From: Serratia oryzae
GTDB lineage: Bacteria > Pseudomonadota > Gammaproteobacteria > Enterobacterales > Enterobacteriaceae
Direction of reading: 5' to 3'
NCBI RefSeq assembly: GCF_001976145.1
Contig: NZ_MOXD01000011.1
Coordinates: forward strand, 24,316 to 88,315
Length of the DNA: 64,000 nt
Shown: piece after piece, positions 30,729 to 40,225 of the stretch
Position numbering within the stretch: position 1 is the stretch's first letter
Layout of the letters: every line of letters starts with the position of its first letter
Program-made: the position numbers and the translations under genes
Notes under the pieces: generated by a model
Told to the model about the DNA's origin: nothing
The model's input: the letters and a program-made list of their open reading frames with translations, nothing else
The model's database searches: none

Positions 30729-31679
30729 ATGCTAAGCGCTTTTAAATTAGACAACAGCCGCTTATCCCGTCTGGAGTTGGATGACTCAGACGATCTGACC
30801 ATGTCGTTGTGGGTTGACCTGGTTGAGCCGGAGGAAGGCGAGCGTGAGCGCGTGCAAACCGAGCTGGGCCAGAGCCTGGCGACACGCCCTGAATTGGATG
30901 ACATCGAAGCCTCCGCCCGTTTCTTTGAAGATGAAGACGGTTTGCATATTCACTCCTTTTTCTATTTTGAAGATGCCGAAGATCACGCGGGTAACTCCAC
31001 GGTGGCCTTTACTATCCGCGACGGTCGCCTTTATACCCTGCGTGAGCGTGAGCTGCCCGCATTCCGGCTTTACCGTATGCGAGCCCGTAATCAGAGAATG
31101 ATGGAGGGTAACGCTTACGAACTGTTGCTGGATCTGTTTGAAACCAAAATTGAACAACTGGCTGATGAGATCGAAAACGTCTACAGCGATCTGGAAAAAC
31201 TCAGCCGCGTGATCATGGAAGGCCATCCGGGCGAGGGGTATGATGAAGCGCTGTCAACGTTAGCAGAACTGGAGGACGTTGGCTGGAAGGTGCGGCTATG
31301 TTTGATGGATACCCAGCGGGCGTTGAATTTCCTGGTGCGTAAGGCGCGTTTGCCAACCGGTCAACTGGAACAGGCGCGTGAAGTGTTGCGCGACATCGAA
31401 TCTCTGCTGCCACATAACGAATCGCTGTTCCAGAAGGTGAACTTCCTGATGCAGGCAGCGATGGGGTTCATCAACATCGAACAGAGCCGCATCATCAAGA
31501 TCTTCTCGGTGGTATCGGTGGTGTTCCTGCCGCCAACGCTGGTGGCCTCGAGTTATGGGATGAACTTTGAATTTATGCCGGAACTGAAGTGGTCGTTTGG
31601 CTACCCTGGCGCCATTCTTCTGATGCTGCTGGCGGGCTTGGCTCCGTACCTCTACTTCAAGCGTAAGAACTGGCTGTAA
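30729..31679 (+). CDS. corA: Magnesium/cobalt transporter CorA
   Basis: Main constitutive Mg2+ channel, a homopentamer in the inner membrane. 316 residues, same as E. coli: a large cytosolic N-terminal domain rich in acidic residues, a long stalk helix, and two C-terminal membrane helices, with the signature GMN in [14 protein letters not shown] at the pore mouth and a basic end ([10 protein letters not shown]). The start at 30729 ([16 protein letters not shown]) is canonical; the in-frame ATG at 30693 is too far upstream. Confidence 0.98.
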   Translation: MLSAFKLDNSRLSRLELDDSDDLTMSLWVDLVEPEEGERERVQTELGQSLATRPELDDIEASARFFEDEDGLHIHSFFYFEDAEDHAGNSTVAFTIRDGRLYTLRERELPAFRLYRMRARNQRMMEGNAYELLLDLFETKIEQLADEIENVYSDLEKLSRVIMEGHPGEGYDEALSTLAELEDVGWKVRLCLMDTQRALNFLVRKARLPTGQLEQAREVLRDIESLLPHNESLFQKVNFLMQAAMGFINIEQSRIIKIFSVVSVVFLPPTLVASSYGMNFEFMPELKWSFGYPGAILLMLLAGLAPYLYFKRKNWL

Positions 31680-31802
31680 GTGAAACGCAGGGGCCTGATT
31701 CGGGCCCTTGATAGCTAAAATCGCCTATTTCATCCCTGCTTGGCTGGCTAAATAGGAGTAGAATAGCGCCCATAGTTGGTTGTCCGTAAGGCATACGTTT
31801 TG

Positions 31803-32882
31803 ATGGAGCGTTTCCCCCCGTTGGTCCAATGGCTGATCCTGTTACTGGCTTCGCTGGTGCTGGGCTTTGGTTTGCAGATATTCCATATTCCCGCCGCATT
31901 ATTGCTAGGGCCGATGATTGTCGGTGTCGCCATGGGGCTGCTCGGGGCTTCAGTGCGCATTCCCGTTCCATTCTTTGTTGCCTCGCAGGCGGTGCTGGGC
32001 TGCATGATCGCCCAAAGCCTTTCGCCCTCGATTGTTACCCCTTTGTTGGCTGACTGGCCGCTGGTGTTGTTGGTGTTGGCTGCGACGCTGATGGCCAGCG
32101 GTGTTTCGGGCTGGTGTCTGGTGCGCTTCAGTAATTTGCCCGGTTCGACCGGTGCCTGGGGATCTTCTCCCGGTGGTGCATCGGCGATGGTGGCGATGGC
32201 GGGGGACTACGGGGCGGATGTTCGGCTGGTAGCGTTTATGCAGTATCTGCGCGTATTGTTTGTTGCCACCGCAGCAGCGATGGTGGTACGCATCGGTCTG
32301 GGGGATGAGGCAGGGCACGGCAGTGTCGTGCAGGTGTGGTTCCCGCCGCTGGATTGGCATTTTCTCGGCACCCTGGCGATTGCTGTTGGTGGCGCTTGGT
32401 TGGGGCCCCGCTTACGTATTCCTTCCGGTTCGCTGATGCTGCCGATGATCGTCGGCGCGGCGTTTCATGCTACCGGTACCATGACGTTGCAGGTGCCTGA
32501 ATGGTTATTGGCGCTGGCTTATGCCTTGATTGGCTGGAGCGTTGGCCTGCGCTTCACCCAATCGATATTCCTGCTGGCGTTGCGCACGCTGCCGCAAATG
32601 GTGGTGTCTATCCTTGGGTTGATGTTGTTTTGTGGCGGGCTGGCCTGGCTGCTGACTCAGTTCTTGCCGGTCGATCTGCTGACCGCCTATCTGGCAACCA
32701 GCCCTGGCGGGCTGGATACCGTTGCCATCATTGCCGCTGGTAGCCGGGTGGATATGTCATTTGTGATGGCAATACAGACGCTGCGTTTGTTTACCATCCT
32801 GCTCACTGGCCCGGCGATGGCGCGGTTTATTACTCGCCTATCGCCTGCTCTTGAGCAGAATAGCGTCACAAACCAGCAGTAA
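31803..32882 (+). CDS. abrB: AbrB family membrane protein (putative regulator/transporter)
   Basis: About 359 residues and ten or more membrane helices in two repeated halves. It closely resembles E. coli AbrB, a protein named for an effect on aidB expression and often labelled ammonia monooxygenase-like; no transport substrate is established. Conserved glycine-rich repeats SSPGGASAMVAMAGDYGAD and TSPGGLDTVAIIAAG mark the two halves. Start at ATG 31803 (MERFPPLVQWL). In E. coli corA is followed by yigF/yigG, so this gene replaces them here. Convergent with rarD. Confidence 0.88.
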   Translation: MERFPPLVQWLILLLASLVLGFGLQIFHIPAALLLGPMIVGVAMGLLGASVRIPVPFFVASQAVLGCMIAQSLSPSIVTPLLADWPLVLLVLAATLMASGVSGWCLVRFSNLPGSTGAWGSSPGGASAMVAMAGDYGADVRLVAFMQYLRVLFVATAAAMVVRIGLGDEAGHGSVVQVWFPPLDWHFLGTLAIAVGGAWLGPRLRIPSGSLMLPMIVGAAFHATGTMTLQVPEWLLALAYALIGWSVGLRFTQSIFLLALRTLPQMVVSILGLMLFCGGLAWLLTQFLPVDLLTAYLATSPGGLDTVAIIAAGSRVDMSFVMAIQTLRLFTILLTGPAMARFITRLSPALEQNSVTNQQ

Positions 32883-32898
32883 GCCTGGCTACGCTGAG

Positions 32899-33786
32899 TT
32901 AACGCTGTTTACGCTGCTGGTACAGCGCATCCAGCGTAAACAGCAGCAACGCAGCCCAGATAAAGCCAAAGGTCACCAGCTTGTCTTGGCCGATGGTTTC
33001 ATCGTAGAAGGTGATGGCCAGCAGGAACATCAGCGTAGGTCCCAAATATTGAAAGAACCCGAGCGTGGAAAGGCGCAGGCGGGTGGCCGCAGCGGTAAAG
33101 AACAGCAGCGGCACCGTGGTGACCACACCGGCGGCGGCCAGCAGCAGGTTCAGTGACCAAGGGTTGGCGCTCAGGTTGCTGGTTGGGCTATCGGCGATCA
33201 GGAACAGGTAGATTGCCGCCAGCGGTAACAACCACAGGGTTTCAATCAGCATGCCGGTTTGCGCGTCGATCGCAATTTTCTTGCGCAGCAGGCCGTAGAA
33301 GGCAAAACTGAAGGCCAACCCCAGCGCGATGATCGGCAGGGAACCGAATTGCCATAGCTGGATCAGCACCCCGGTAAATGCCAGCGTGACGGCCACCCAT
33401 TGCATGCGGCGGAAACGCTCACCCAGAAACAGCATTCCCAGCAACACGTTAACCAGCGGGTTGATAAAATAGCCCAGGCTGGCTTCCAGCATATGATGGT
33501 TATTCACCGCCCAGATAAACAGCAGCCAATTACCCCCCACCAGCAGTGCAGTCACTGCCAATAACAACAGCCGTTTGCGATTACGACAGGCGGCGCGCAC
33601 CTGTGGCCAGTGATGCCCCAGTGACACCAATAACAGCATGAAGAAGAACGACCAGATCACGCGATGGGTGAGGATCTCGTCGGCAGGCACCTGCTGGATC
33701 AGTTTGAAATAAGCCGGGGCGATGCCCCAAATAAAATAAGCGGCCAGAGCAAAGAGAATGCCCTGCCGCGTTTGTTTCGCATCCAT
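32899..33786 (-). CDS. rarD: EamA-family transporter RarD
   Basis: Inner-membrane drug/metabolite-transporter superfamily protein, 295 residues with ten membrane helices in two EamA repeats. It was named for a chloramphenicol-sensitivity phenotype; the physiological substrate is unknown. The N-terminus KQTRQGILFALAAYFIWGIAP and FYDETIGQDKLVTFGFIW near the end are typical RarD. It is the second of two minus-strand genes (yigI upstream) but is separated from yigI by a repeat and a hairpin. Confidence 0.95.
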   Translation of the reverse strand: MDAKQTRQGILFALAAYFIWGIAPAYFKLIQQVPADEILTHRVIWSFFFMLLLVSLGHHWPQVRAACRNRKRLLLLAVTALLVGGNWLLFIWAVNNHHMLEASLGYFINPLVNVLLGMLFLGERFRRMQWVAVTLAFTGVLIQLWQFGSLPIIALGLAFSFAFYGLLRKKIAIDAQTGMLIETLWLLPLAAIYLFLIADSPTSNLSANPWSLNLLLAAAGVVTTVPLLFFTAAATRLRLSTLGFFQYLGPTLMFLLAITFYDETIGQDKLVTFGFIWAALLLFTLDALYQQRKQR

Positions 33787-33829
33787 GACAGTTACCGGGA
33801 AAAAAAGATGCGATGATTTTACTTGAAGA

Positions 33830-33877
33830 GGGTAGGTTGTGTCCCGTCATTACGGGACACAATTTAGAACCTATCCC
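33830..33877. repeat. Composite hairpin upstream of rarD
   Basis: A strong palindrome ttgtgtcccgt/acgggacacaa (33837-33862, catt loop) sits inside a wider pair, gggtaggtt (33830-33838) and aacctatccc (33868-33877). The outer arms are the terminal sequence of the neighbouring repeat element, so this may be a remnant of a second element end. No T-run; terminator function for yigI is possible but unproven. Confidence 0.5.
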
Positions 33878-34010
33878 AGTAGGCGTAATTGGCGCAGCCA
33901 GTTTGGACACGGACAGCGCGCAGAAACCGGAGCGTACACGTAGTACGTGAGGATTTTGAGCACTGCCCAGGGCCAAAATGGCAAGTGAAATAGCCCTAAT
34001 GGGGTAGGTT
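33868..34010. repeat. Intergenic repeat family B, copy 1 (143 bp)
   Basis: 143-base element with near-perfect inverted ends (aacctatccca at the left, tggggtaggtt at the right) and an internal palindrome around cgtacacgtagtacgtg. Its reverse complement matches the element at 38084-38201 over most of its length. It lies between yigI and rarD and carries no coding signal. Confidence 0.8.
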
Positions 34011-34016
34011 ATTAGC

Positions 34017-34487
34017 TTATCCCACCAGATACGTGGCGGTAGCACTGGCGATATGCAAACCATCATGGTTATGCAGTTCAACGCGGGCGACGGCGACTTT
34101 ATTGCCGCTGCGCAGCACGCTGGCGGTAGCCGTAAAATGCTCACCCCGGCCGGGGCGCAGATAGTCGACGCGCAAATCAATGGTACCCATGCGCGAGAGG
34201 CGTGAGGCCAGTTCTTCTTCGATCAGCGGATCCTGGCGCATCAGCACGCTGCCGACGCAAACCAATCCGGCGGCCACGTCTAGAACAGAGGCAATCACAC
34301 CGCCATGCAGGATATTCTGCGCGGCATTGCCCACCAGCTTAGGCTGGTTGGTAAAGGTGAGTTCGACAACGTCGTCGTCGAAGCGGCGCAGTTCCAGCCC
34401 CAGCTCACGGTTAAACGGCATATGGTAGACAAAGATCTCGCCTATCTTCTGGCGTGCGGCTTCCAGGGTGAGTAATGTATGCGACAT
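34017..34487 (-). CDS. yigI: Acyl-CoA thioesterase YigI
   Basis: 156-residue hotdog-fold thioesterase (PaaI/YigI type); E. coli YigI is reported to hydrolyse medium- and long-chain acyl-CoA. Family segments [17 protein letters not shown] and [13 protein letters not shown], and [21 protein letters not shown] are present. Divergent from pldA, the outer-membrane phospholipase, as in E. coli. Confidence 0.93.
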   Translation of the reverse strand: MSHTLLTLEAARQKIGEIFVYHMPFNRELGLELRRFDDDVVELTFTNQPKLVGNAAQNILHGGVIASVLDVAAGLVCVGSVLMRQDPLIEEELASRLSRMGTIDLRVDYLRPGRGEHFTATASVLRSGNKVAVARVELHNHDGLHIASATATYLVG

Positions 34488-34686
34488 AGTTCCTTTCTTC
34501 TTGACTGTTGTGATTGGGCTAACTGGTCAGTCCAGGTTAATCATTTGTAGATTTTATGCTTATTTTTTGTTGCTTTCCAGGTTTATCCCGTTGGCGTATT
34601 CCTAGTGCGGTAAATGATTCTTTGTGTGTAAAATGGCCTGTTTTTATTTCAGGTCTTTTCCTAATCTTTCTGGAGTGAGCAAAATC

Positions 34687-35553
34687 ATGCGCGTTCTGTC
34701 TGGGGTTGTGATGGCGATGCTGTTAGCGCCAACGGTAGTGCAGGCTGATGAGGCCAAGAAGCAAGCGGGGCCAGTACGAGGCAGCATCATTTCCGGTATG
34801 CTGCAAAATTATGACGGGCCATTCACCTTCTATGCCTATGAGCCCAACTATCTGATCTATACCGAAACCAGCGATCTCAATAAAGAAGCCATTGAATCAT
34901 ATAGCTGGGCGAAGAATGCCAATAAGGATGAAGTGAAATTCCAGATCAGCCTGGCATTCCCTATCTGGAAAGGCATTCTTGGTGAGAATTCGTTGCTTGG
35001 CGCTTCCTATACCCAACGTTCCTGGTGGCAGCTCTCCAACCATGAAGAATCGGCTCCCTTCCGCGAAACCAACTACGAACCGCAGATTTTCCTCGGTTGG
35101 GCAACGGATTACCAGTTTGCTGGCTGGACGCTGCGTGATATTGAAGTGGGTATCAACCATGAATCCAACGGGCGCGAGGACCCGACCTCTCGCAGTTGGA
35201 ACCGTGGCTATGCTCGTTTAATGGCGCAAAACGGTGACTGGCAGGTGGAAGTTAAACCCTGGTTCCGTTTTGCAGAAAGCGACAGTAATGACGACAACCC
35301 GGACATCACCAAATACATGGGCTATTACCGTCTGAAAGTCGGCTATGCCTGGCGGGAAAGCGTATTCAGCGTCGACGGTTTCTACAACTGGAACACCGGG
35401 TACGGTGGCGCAAAGCTGGGGTGGAGTTATCCAATCACCAGCCACGTGCGTTTCTATACCCAGTTGTTCAGCGGCTACGGCGAATCGATGATTGATTACA
35501 ACTTCCAGCAGACACGGCTTGGCGTTGGTGTCATGCTTAACGATATTATGTAA
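34687..35553 (+). CDS. pldA: Outer-membrane phospholipase A
   Basis: Twelve-stranded outer-membrane beta-barrel that hydrolyses mislocated phospholipids after Ca2+-dependent dimerisation. 288 residues; start at 34687 gives a clear signal peptide (MRVLSGVVMAMLLAPTVVQA, cleavage before DEAKK). The catalytic triad lies in INHESNGRED and WNRGY: His158, Ser160 and Asn172 of the precursor. The upstream in-frame start at 34624 would hide the signal peptide and is rejected. Confidence 0.97.
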   Translation: MRVLSGVVMAMLLAPTVVQADEAKKQAGPVRGSIISGMLQNYDGPFTFYAYEPNYLIYTETSDLNKEAIESYSWAKNANKDEVKFQISLAFPIWKGILGENSLLGASYTQRSWWQLSNHEESAPFRETNYEPQIFLGWATDYQFAGWTLRDIEVGINHESNGREDPTSRSWNRGYARLMAQNGDWQVEVKPWFRFAESDSNDDNPDITKYMGYYRLKVGYAWRESVFSVDGFYNWNTGYGGAKLGWSYPITSHVRFYTQLFSGYGESMIDYNFQQTRLGVGVMLNDIM

Positions 35554-35570
35554 TTTTGCCGTTCAGACAG

Positions 35571-35589
35571 CGGTGCCCTGCAGGCACCG
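35571..35589 (+). terminator. Hairpin between pldA and recQ
   Basis: Perfect seven-base stem cggtgcc/ggcaccg with a five-base loop, 17 bases after the pldA stop and 26 before recQ. It lacks a T-run, so it may be an attenuator or an mRNA 3'-end stabiliser. Confidence 0.4.
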
Positions 35590-35614
35590 TCGTAGCGTAA
35601 AAATGGGGTAGTGT

Positions 35615-37447
35615 GTGTCAACCGCAGCAGTGATAAACAGAGAGTTGCTGGCAGAGCAGGTATTGCGCGATACCTTCGGCTACCAGCAGTTCCGTCCGGG
35701 CCAACAAACGATTATCAACGCCGCTATCGGCGGGCAGGACTGCCTGGTGGTGATGCCGACCGGCGGGGGTAAATCGTTGTGCTATCAAATCCCGGCGCTG
35801 GTGATGGATGGCTTGACGCTGGTGGTCTCCCCGCTGATCTCGCTGATGAAAGATCAGGTCGATCAGCTTCTCGCTTATGGCGTTTCTGCCGCCTGCTACA
35901 ACTCGACGCAAACGCGCGAACAGCAACTGGAGGTGATGGCCGGTTGCCGCAGCGGCAAGATCAAGCTGCTGTACATCGCCCCCGAGCGTTTGATGATGGA
36001 CAGCTTCTTCGATCTGCTGGAGCAATGCCCACCGGCGCTGTTGGCAGTGGACGAAGCGCACTGTATTTCCCAGTGGGGCCATGATTTCCGCCCGGAATAT
36101 CGTGCCCTGGGCCAGTTGAAGCAACGCTTCCCGGCCATGCCGGTGCTGGCGCTGACGGCCACGGCCGATGAAGCCACGCGTAATGACATCGTGCGCCTGC
36201 TGGCCTTGCAGGATCCGCTGATCCAGATCAGCAGCTTTGATCGCCCGAATATCCGTTATACGCTGGTGGAGAAATTCAAACCGCTCGATCAGCTGTGGCG
36301 TTTTGTGCAGGATCAGCGCGGTAAGAGCGGTATTATTTACTGCAACAGCCGCGCCAAGGTGGAAGACACCACCGCTCGTCTGCAAAGCCGTGGGCTGAGC
36401 GTGGCGGCTTACCACGCCGGGTTGGAAAACGAACGCCGTGCCCAGGTGCAGGAAGCGTTCCAGCGTGACGATCTGCAGGTGGTGGTCGCCACCGTCGCCT
36501 TTGGCATGGGCATCAACAAACCCAACGTGCGTTTTGTGGTGCACTTTGATATTCCGCGCAATATCGAATCTTACTATCAGGAAACCGGCCGCGCCGGGCG
36601 TGATGGCCTGCCGGCGGAGGCGATCTTGCTGTACGATCCGGCCGATATGGCCTGGCTGCGCCGCTGTTTGGAAGAAAAACCGGCGGGACAGCAACTGGAT
36701 ATCGAACGCCATAAGCTGAATGCCATGGGCGCGTTTGCCGAAGCGCAAACCTGCCGCCGCCTGGTGTTGCTGAACTACTTTGGCGAAGGCAAACAGCAAT
36801 CCTGTGGCAACTGCGATATCTGCCTCGATCCCCCCAAGCGTTACGATGGGCTGGAGGATGCCCGCAAGGCGCTGTCGGCGATTGGCCGTGTCGGGCAACG
36901 CTTCGGTATTGGCTATGTGGTAGAAATATTGCGTGGGGCCAATAACCAGCGCATCCGCGAATTTGGTCATGAAAAACTGCCGGTGTACGGCATTGGCCGC
37001 GATAAAACCACCGAACACTGGACCAGCGTGCTGCGCCAGTTGATTCACCTGGGTTTTATCAGCCAGAACATTGCGATGTATTCAGCGTTGCAACTGACCG
37101 AGGCCGCGCGCCCGGTGCTGCGCGGTGAAGTGGAACTTCCCTTGGCGGTGCCGCGTATTCAGAGCCTGAAGGTGCGCAGCAGCGCCAATCAGAAATCCTA
37201 CGGCGGCAATTACGATCGCAAGCTGTTTGCCAAGTTGCGCAAGCTGCGTAAATCGATCGCCGATGAAGAGAACATCCCCCCCTACGTGGTCTTCAACGAT
37301 GCCACGCTGCTGGAGATGGCAGAACAGATGCCGATCAAGGCCAGCGAACTGCTGAGCGTGAACGGCGTCGGCCAGCGTAAACTGGAGCGTTTTGGTGCGC
37401 CATTTATGGCGATGATCCGCGATCATCTTGACGATGACGACGAATAA
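35615..37447 (+). CDS. recQ: ATP-dependent DNA helicase RecQ
   Basis: 3'-5' SF2 helicase of the RecFOR recombination route. 610 residues: helicase core with Walker [17 protein letters not shown] box in [16 protein letters not shown], motif [16 protein letters not shown]; zinc-binding cysteines in [24 protein letters not shown]; winged-helix RQC; C-terminal HRDC domain ([20 protein letters not shown]). Starts with GTG at 35615. It is followed by rhtC after 12 bases. Confidence 0.98.
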   Translation: MSTAAVINRELLAEQVLRDTFGYQQFRPGQQTIINAAIGGQDCLVVMPTGGGKSLCYQIPALVMDGLTLVVSPLISLMKDQVDQLLAYGVSAACYNSTQTREQQLEVMAGCRSGKIKLLYIAPERLMMDSFFDLLEQCPPALLAVDEAHCISQWGHDFRPEYRALGQLKQRFPAMPVLALTATADEATRNDIVRLLALQDPLIQISSFDRPNIRYTLVEKFKPLDQLWRFVQDQRGKSGIIYCNSRAKVEDTTARLQSRGLSVAAYHAGLENERRAQVQEAFQRDDLQVVVATVAFGMGINKPNVRFVVHFDIPRNIESYYQETGRAGRDGLPAEAILLYDPADMAWLRRCLEEKPAGQQLDIERHKLNAMGAFAEAQTCRRLVLLNYFGEGKQQSCGNCDICLDPPKRYDGLEDARKALSAIGRVGQRFGIGYVVEILRGANNQRIREFGHEKLPVYGIGRDKTTEHWTSVLRQLIHLGFISQNIAMYSALQLTEAARPVLRGEVELPLAVPRIQSLKVRSSANQKSYGGNYDRKLFAKLRKLRKSIADEENIPPYVVFNDATLLEMAEQMPIKASELLSVNGVGQRKLERFGAPFMAMIRDHLDDDDE

Positions 37448-37459
37448 GGACGAACAATC

Positions 37460-38086
37460 ATGCTGATATTATTTTTGACCGTGGCGATGGTGCACTTGAT
37501 TGCGCTGATGAGCCCGGGGCCGGACTTCTTTTTTGTTTCGCAGACCGCCGTCAGCCGCTCGCGCCGCGAGGCGATGATGGGTGTCATCGGGATCTCGCTG
37601 GGCGTGATGGTCTGGGCTGGGGTGGCGCTGCTGGGGCTGAACCTGATCCTGCAGAAAATGGCCTGGCTGCATCAAATCATTATGGTGGCCGGTGGCCTGT
37701 ACCTGTGCTGGATGGGCTGGCAACTGTTGCGTTCCGCCCGCGCGCAGAATGCTCAATCCGCTCCCGCAGAGGACGTGGCAGTGGTGTTACCGAAGGCTGG
37801 CCGCAGCTTCATCCGTGGCTTGCTGACCAATCTTTCCAACCCGAAGGCGGTGATTTACTTCGGCAGCGTGTTCTCGCTGTTTGTCGGTGAGGATGTCGGT
37901 GCCGGGGCGCGCTGGGGCTTATTCATACTGATCACCGGTGAAACCTTGGTCTGGTTCAGCCTGGTGGCAGTGGTGTTTGCGCTGCCCGCTATGCGCCGGG
38001 GCTATCAGCGTCTCGCCAAGTGGATCGACGGCGTGGCAGGCGTGTTATTCACCGGTTTTGGCCTGCATCTGATTTTTACCCGCTAG
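37460..38086 (+). CDS. rhtC: Threonine/homoserine exporter RhtC
   Basis: LysE-superfamily amino-acid exporter, 208 residues with five to six membrane helices. The N-terminus MLILFLTVAMVHLIALMSPGPDFFFVSQTA carries the family PGPDFF motif; NLSNPKAVIYFGSVFSLF is also typical. The TAG stop coincides with the edge of a family B repeat. Convergent with rhtB, as in E. coli. Confidence 0.95.
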   Translation: MLILFLTVAMVHLIALMSPGPDFFFVSQTAVSRSRREAMMGVIGISLGVMVWAGVALLGLNLILQKMAWLHQIIMVAGGLYLCWMGWQLLRSARAQNAQSAPAEDVAVVLPKAGRSFIRGLLTNLSNPKAVIYFGSVFSLFVGEDVGAGARWGLFILITGETLVWFSLVAVVFALPAMRRGYQRLAKWIDGVAGVLFTGFGLHLIFTR

Positions 38087-38201
38087 GCTATTTTACTTGC
38101 CAGTTTGAGCCTGGGCAGTGCTCGGAGTCCTCACGTACTCGTGTACGCTCTGGGTCCTGCGCACTGGCCGTGCCCAACCTGCCTGCGACAATAACGCCTA
38201 G
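38084..38201. repeat. Intergenic repeat family B, copy 2 (118 bp)
   Basis: Starts taggctattttacttgcc and ends ataacgccta. Aligns with the reverse complement of 33868-34010, including ctgggcagtgctc and tcctcacgtac; the outermost dozen or so bases on each side are missing. It fills the gap between convergent rhtC and rhtB, where such a hairpin might serve as terminator. Confidence 0.8.
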
Positions 38202-38211
38202 TATTGCATCC

Positions 38212-38832
38212 TCAGGCCTTTCTGGCCGTTGCCAACAAGCCTGCTACCAGAATAAACAGTGAGCCAAAAATACGGTTCAGCAGCCGCATCTGGCGCGGGG
38301 TCTTCAGCCAGTTGGCAATGCGTGTGGCCAGCGTGGCGTAGCCAATCATCACAAAGATATCCACCACCACCGTGGTGACGCCCAGTATCACGTATTGCTC
38401 GGCCTGCGGCTGATTGGGCACGATAAACTGTGGGAACAGCGCAGCGAGGAACACGATGCTTTTCGGGTTGGTCAGATTCACCAAGACCGCACGGCGAAAC
38501 AGGCGGCGGCGTGGCATGGTGCCCGCCAAGGTATGCAAGTCCAGCGCTCCGGCGGCGCGCCATTGTTGAATGCCTAACCACACCAGATAGGCGGCACCAA
38601 ACCATTTCAGCAGTTCAAACGCCAGCAGCGATTGGGAAAGCACTGCACCGAGGCCAATGCCCACCAGCACGATATGCAGGCTGAGCCCGACCTGTAACCC
38701 AGCGATCGACGCCATGGCACCACGGTAACCGTGGCTGATGCCGGTGCTCATGGTGTTAATCGCCCCTGAACCGGGGGAGAGGCTAAGGATAAAGGTTGTC
38801 AGCAGATAGGTTAACCACCAGTCTAAGGTCAT
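38212..38832 (-). CDS. rhtB: Homoserine/homoserine lactone exporter RhtB
   Basis: LysE-family exporter, 206 residues as in E. coli. The start at 38832 ([28 protein letters not shown]) is the canonical one; the longer in-frame start at 38892 would lie in the ERIC repeat. About six membrane helices; [18 protein letters not shown] is the second family signature. Paralogous to rhtC next to it. Confidence 0.95.
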   Translation of the reverse strand: MTLDWWLTYLLTTFILSLSPGSGAINTMSTGISHGYRGAMASIAGLQVGLSLHIVLVGIGLGAVLSQSLLAFELLKWFGAAYLVWLGIQQWRAAGALDLHTLAGTMPRRRLFRRAVLVNLTNPKSIVFLAALFPQFIVPNQPQAEQYVILGVTTVVVDIFVMIGYATLATRIANWLKTPRQMRLLNRIFGSLFILVAGLLATARKA

Positions 38833-38873
38833 TGCGATGCTCCCTGAATACGCCAATGTGTGCCACAATACGC

Positions 38874-38999
38874 TATACCCGTCGTCTTTCAAGCTGCAGC
38901 GTTGTTGGCTTCACGTAGTCAATCTGGTCACTTACTCGAGTAAGTGACCAGGGATTCCTACGCTTGCCGCCTAGCTGTAACTCGAAATCCATAGGTATA
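38874..38999. repeat. ERIC element (copy 2), rhtB-pldB
   Basis: 126 bases starting tatacccgtc and ending taggtata, with an intact ERIC core (ggtcacttactcgagtaagtgacc, centred on CTCGAG). First of two tandem copies; its end and the next copy's start share the bases tata. Confidence 0.88.
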
Positions 39000-39124
39000 T
39001 ACCCTTCATACTTCAAGTTGCTTGGGTGTTGGCTGCATCCGCTCGCACCAGTCACATAGTTATCTATGCTCCTGGCGACTCTCGGAATTGCCGCCTACAA
39101 GCAACTCGAATTATTTTGGGTATA
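38998..39124. repeat. ERIC element (copy 3), rhtB-pldB
   Basis: Exactly 127 bases, from tatacccttcatacttcaag to attattttgggtata. The arms match copies 1 and 2, but the core is diverged (cagtcacatagttatctatg). It lies 52 bases upstream of pldB. Confidence 0.88.
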
Positions 39125-39176
39125 GTACTATTCCTTGTATGTTGGTACCGCAAAATACCCCGTGAAAAGGCATTCG

Positions 39177-40214
39177 ATGACGTTATCCACTTTCAATTCC
39201 GCTCAATGGCTTAGCCGCGAAAAACAGTTCTCTGCTTTCGCCACCGGGCCGTTGCTGGATTTCTGGCGGCGGCGTGAAGAGGGGGAGTTTCTCGGCGTGG
39301 GCGATGTACCGATCCGTTTCGTGCGTTTCAGCTCAGCGCAGCACCAGCAGGTGGTGGTGGTGAGCCCCGGGCGCATCGAGAGCTATATAAAATACCCGGA
39401 AGTGGCTTACGATCTGTTTCACAGCGGCTATGACGTGATGATTATCGATCACCGTGGTCAGGGGCGTTCCGGGCGTATGCTGGCTGATTCACACCGTGGG
39501 CATGTGGTAAACTTCGCCGATTACGTTGACGATTTTGCCCGGTTTTATCAACAGGAAGTGCTACCGCACGGTTATCAGCAGCATCTGGCCTTGGCGCACT
39601 CGATGGGCGGCGCGATACTGGCGCAGTTCCTGGCACGTGACCCCCAGGCTTTTACGGCGGCGGCATTATGCGCCCCGATGTTCGGTATTTATCTGCCGAT
39701 GCCGGGTTGGATGGCCAAGCGTATTCTGAACTGGGCGGAAAAGCACCCGATGCTGCGTGATTATTACGCCGTTGGCACCGGGCAGTGGCGGCCATTGCCG
39801 TACATCGTGAATGCCTTGACCCACAGCCGCGAGCGTTATCACCGTAGTTTGCGCTATTATGCCGATTATCCGGAACTTCAGGTGGGGGGGCCAACCTATC
39901 ACTGGGTACGGGAAAGTATGCTGGCCGGGCGGCAAATCATTGCTCAGGCAGCTAAAATAACCACACCGATTTTATTATTGCAGGCCGGTGAGGATCGGGT
40001 GGTCGACAACCGTTCTCATTGGGCTTTTTGTCAGGCAATGTCAGACGCGGGGCATCCTTGTGAAGGGGGTAATCCGCGGGTTATCAAAGGCGCACGCCAT
40101 GAGATCCTGTTTGAACGGGACGCGATGCGCGCCGAGGCACTGAACGCAATCCTGCATTTCTTTGCCCAGCACTTAGGCGGCGCTGCTGCTGCCGAAAACA
40201 CCATTAGAGGTTAG
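39177..40214 (+). CDS. pldB: Lysophospholipase L2
   Basis: Alpha/beta-hydrolase that cleaves lysophospholipids at the inner membrane. 345 residues; nucleophile Ser in AHSMGGA, the conserved IIDHRGQGRSGR, and the acid and histidine near AGEDRVVDN and GARHEILFE. I chose ATG 39177 (MTLSTFNSAQWLSREKQF), behind an aaaagg ribosome site; the in-frame ATG at 39135 starts just past the ERIC repeat and is less likely. Confidence 0.95.
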   Translation: MTLSTFNSAQWLSREKQFSAFATGPLLDFWRRREEGEFLGVGDVPIRFVRFSSAQHQQVVVVSPGRIESYIKYPEVAYDLFHSGYDVMIIDHRGQGRSGRMLADSHRGHVVNFADYVDDFARFYQQEVLPHGYQQHLALAHSMGGAILAQFLARDPQAFTAAALCAPMFGIYLPMPGWMAKRILNWAEKHPMLRDYYAVGTGQWRPLPYIVNALTHSRERYHRSLRYYADYPELQVGGPTYHWVRESMLAGRQIIAQAAKITTPILLLQAGEDRVVDNRSHWAFCQAMSDAGHPCEGGNPRVIKGARHEILFERDAMRAEALNAILHFFAQHLGGAAAAENTIRG

Positions 40215-40225
40215 AACATATCGCT

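Noticed and set aside
31689-31709. Possible terminator after corA (agggcc/gggccct)
   Set aside because: Arms match only with an extra unpaired G and there is no T-run; too weak to call.
35618-37048. A 476-residue open frame antisense to recQ
   Set aside because: It is the mirror of a GC-rich coding gene with third-position bias; the sense strand encodes complete RecQ. No ribosome site, no family resemblance.
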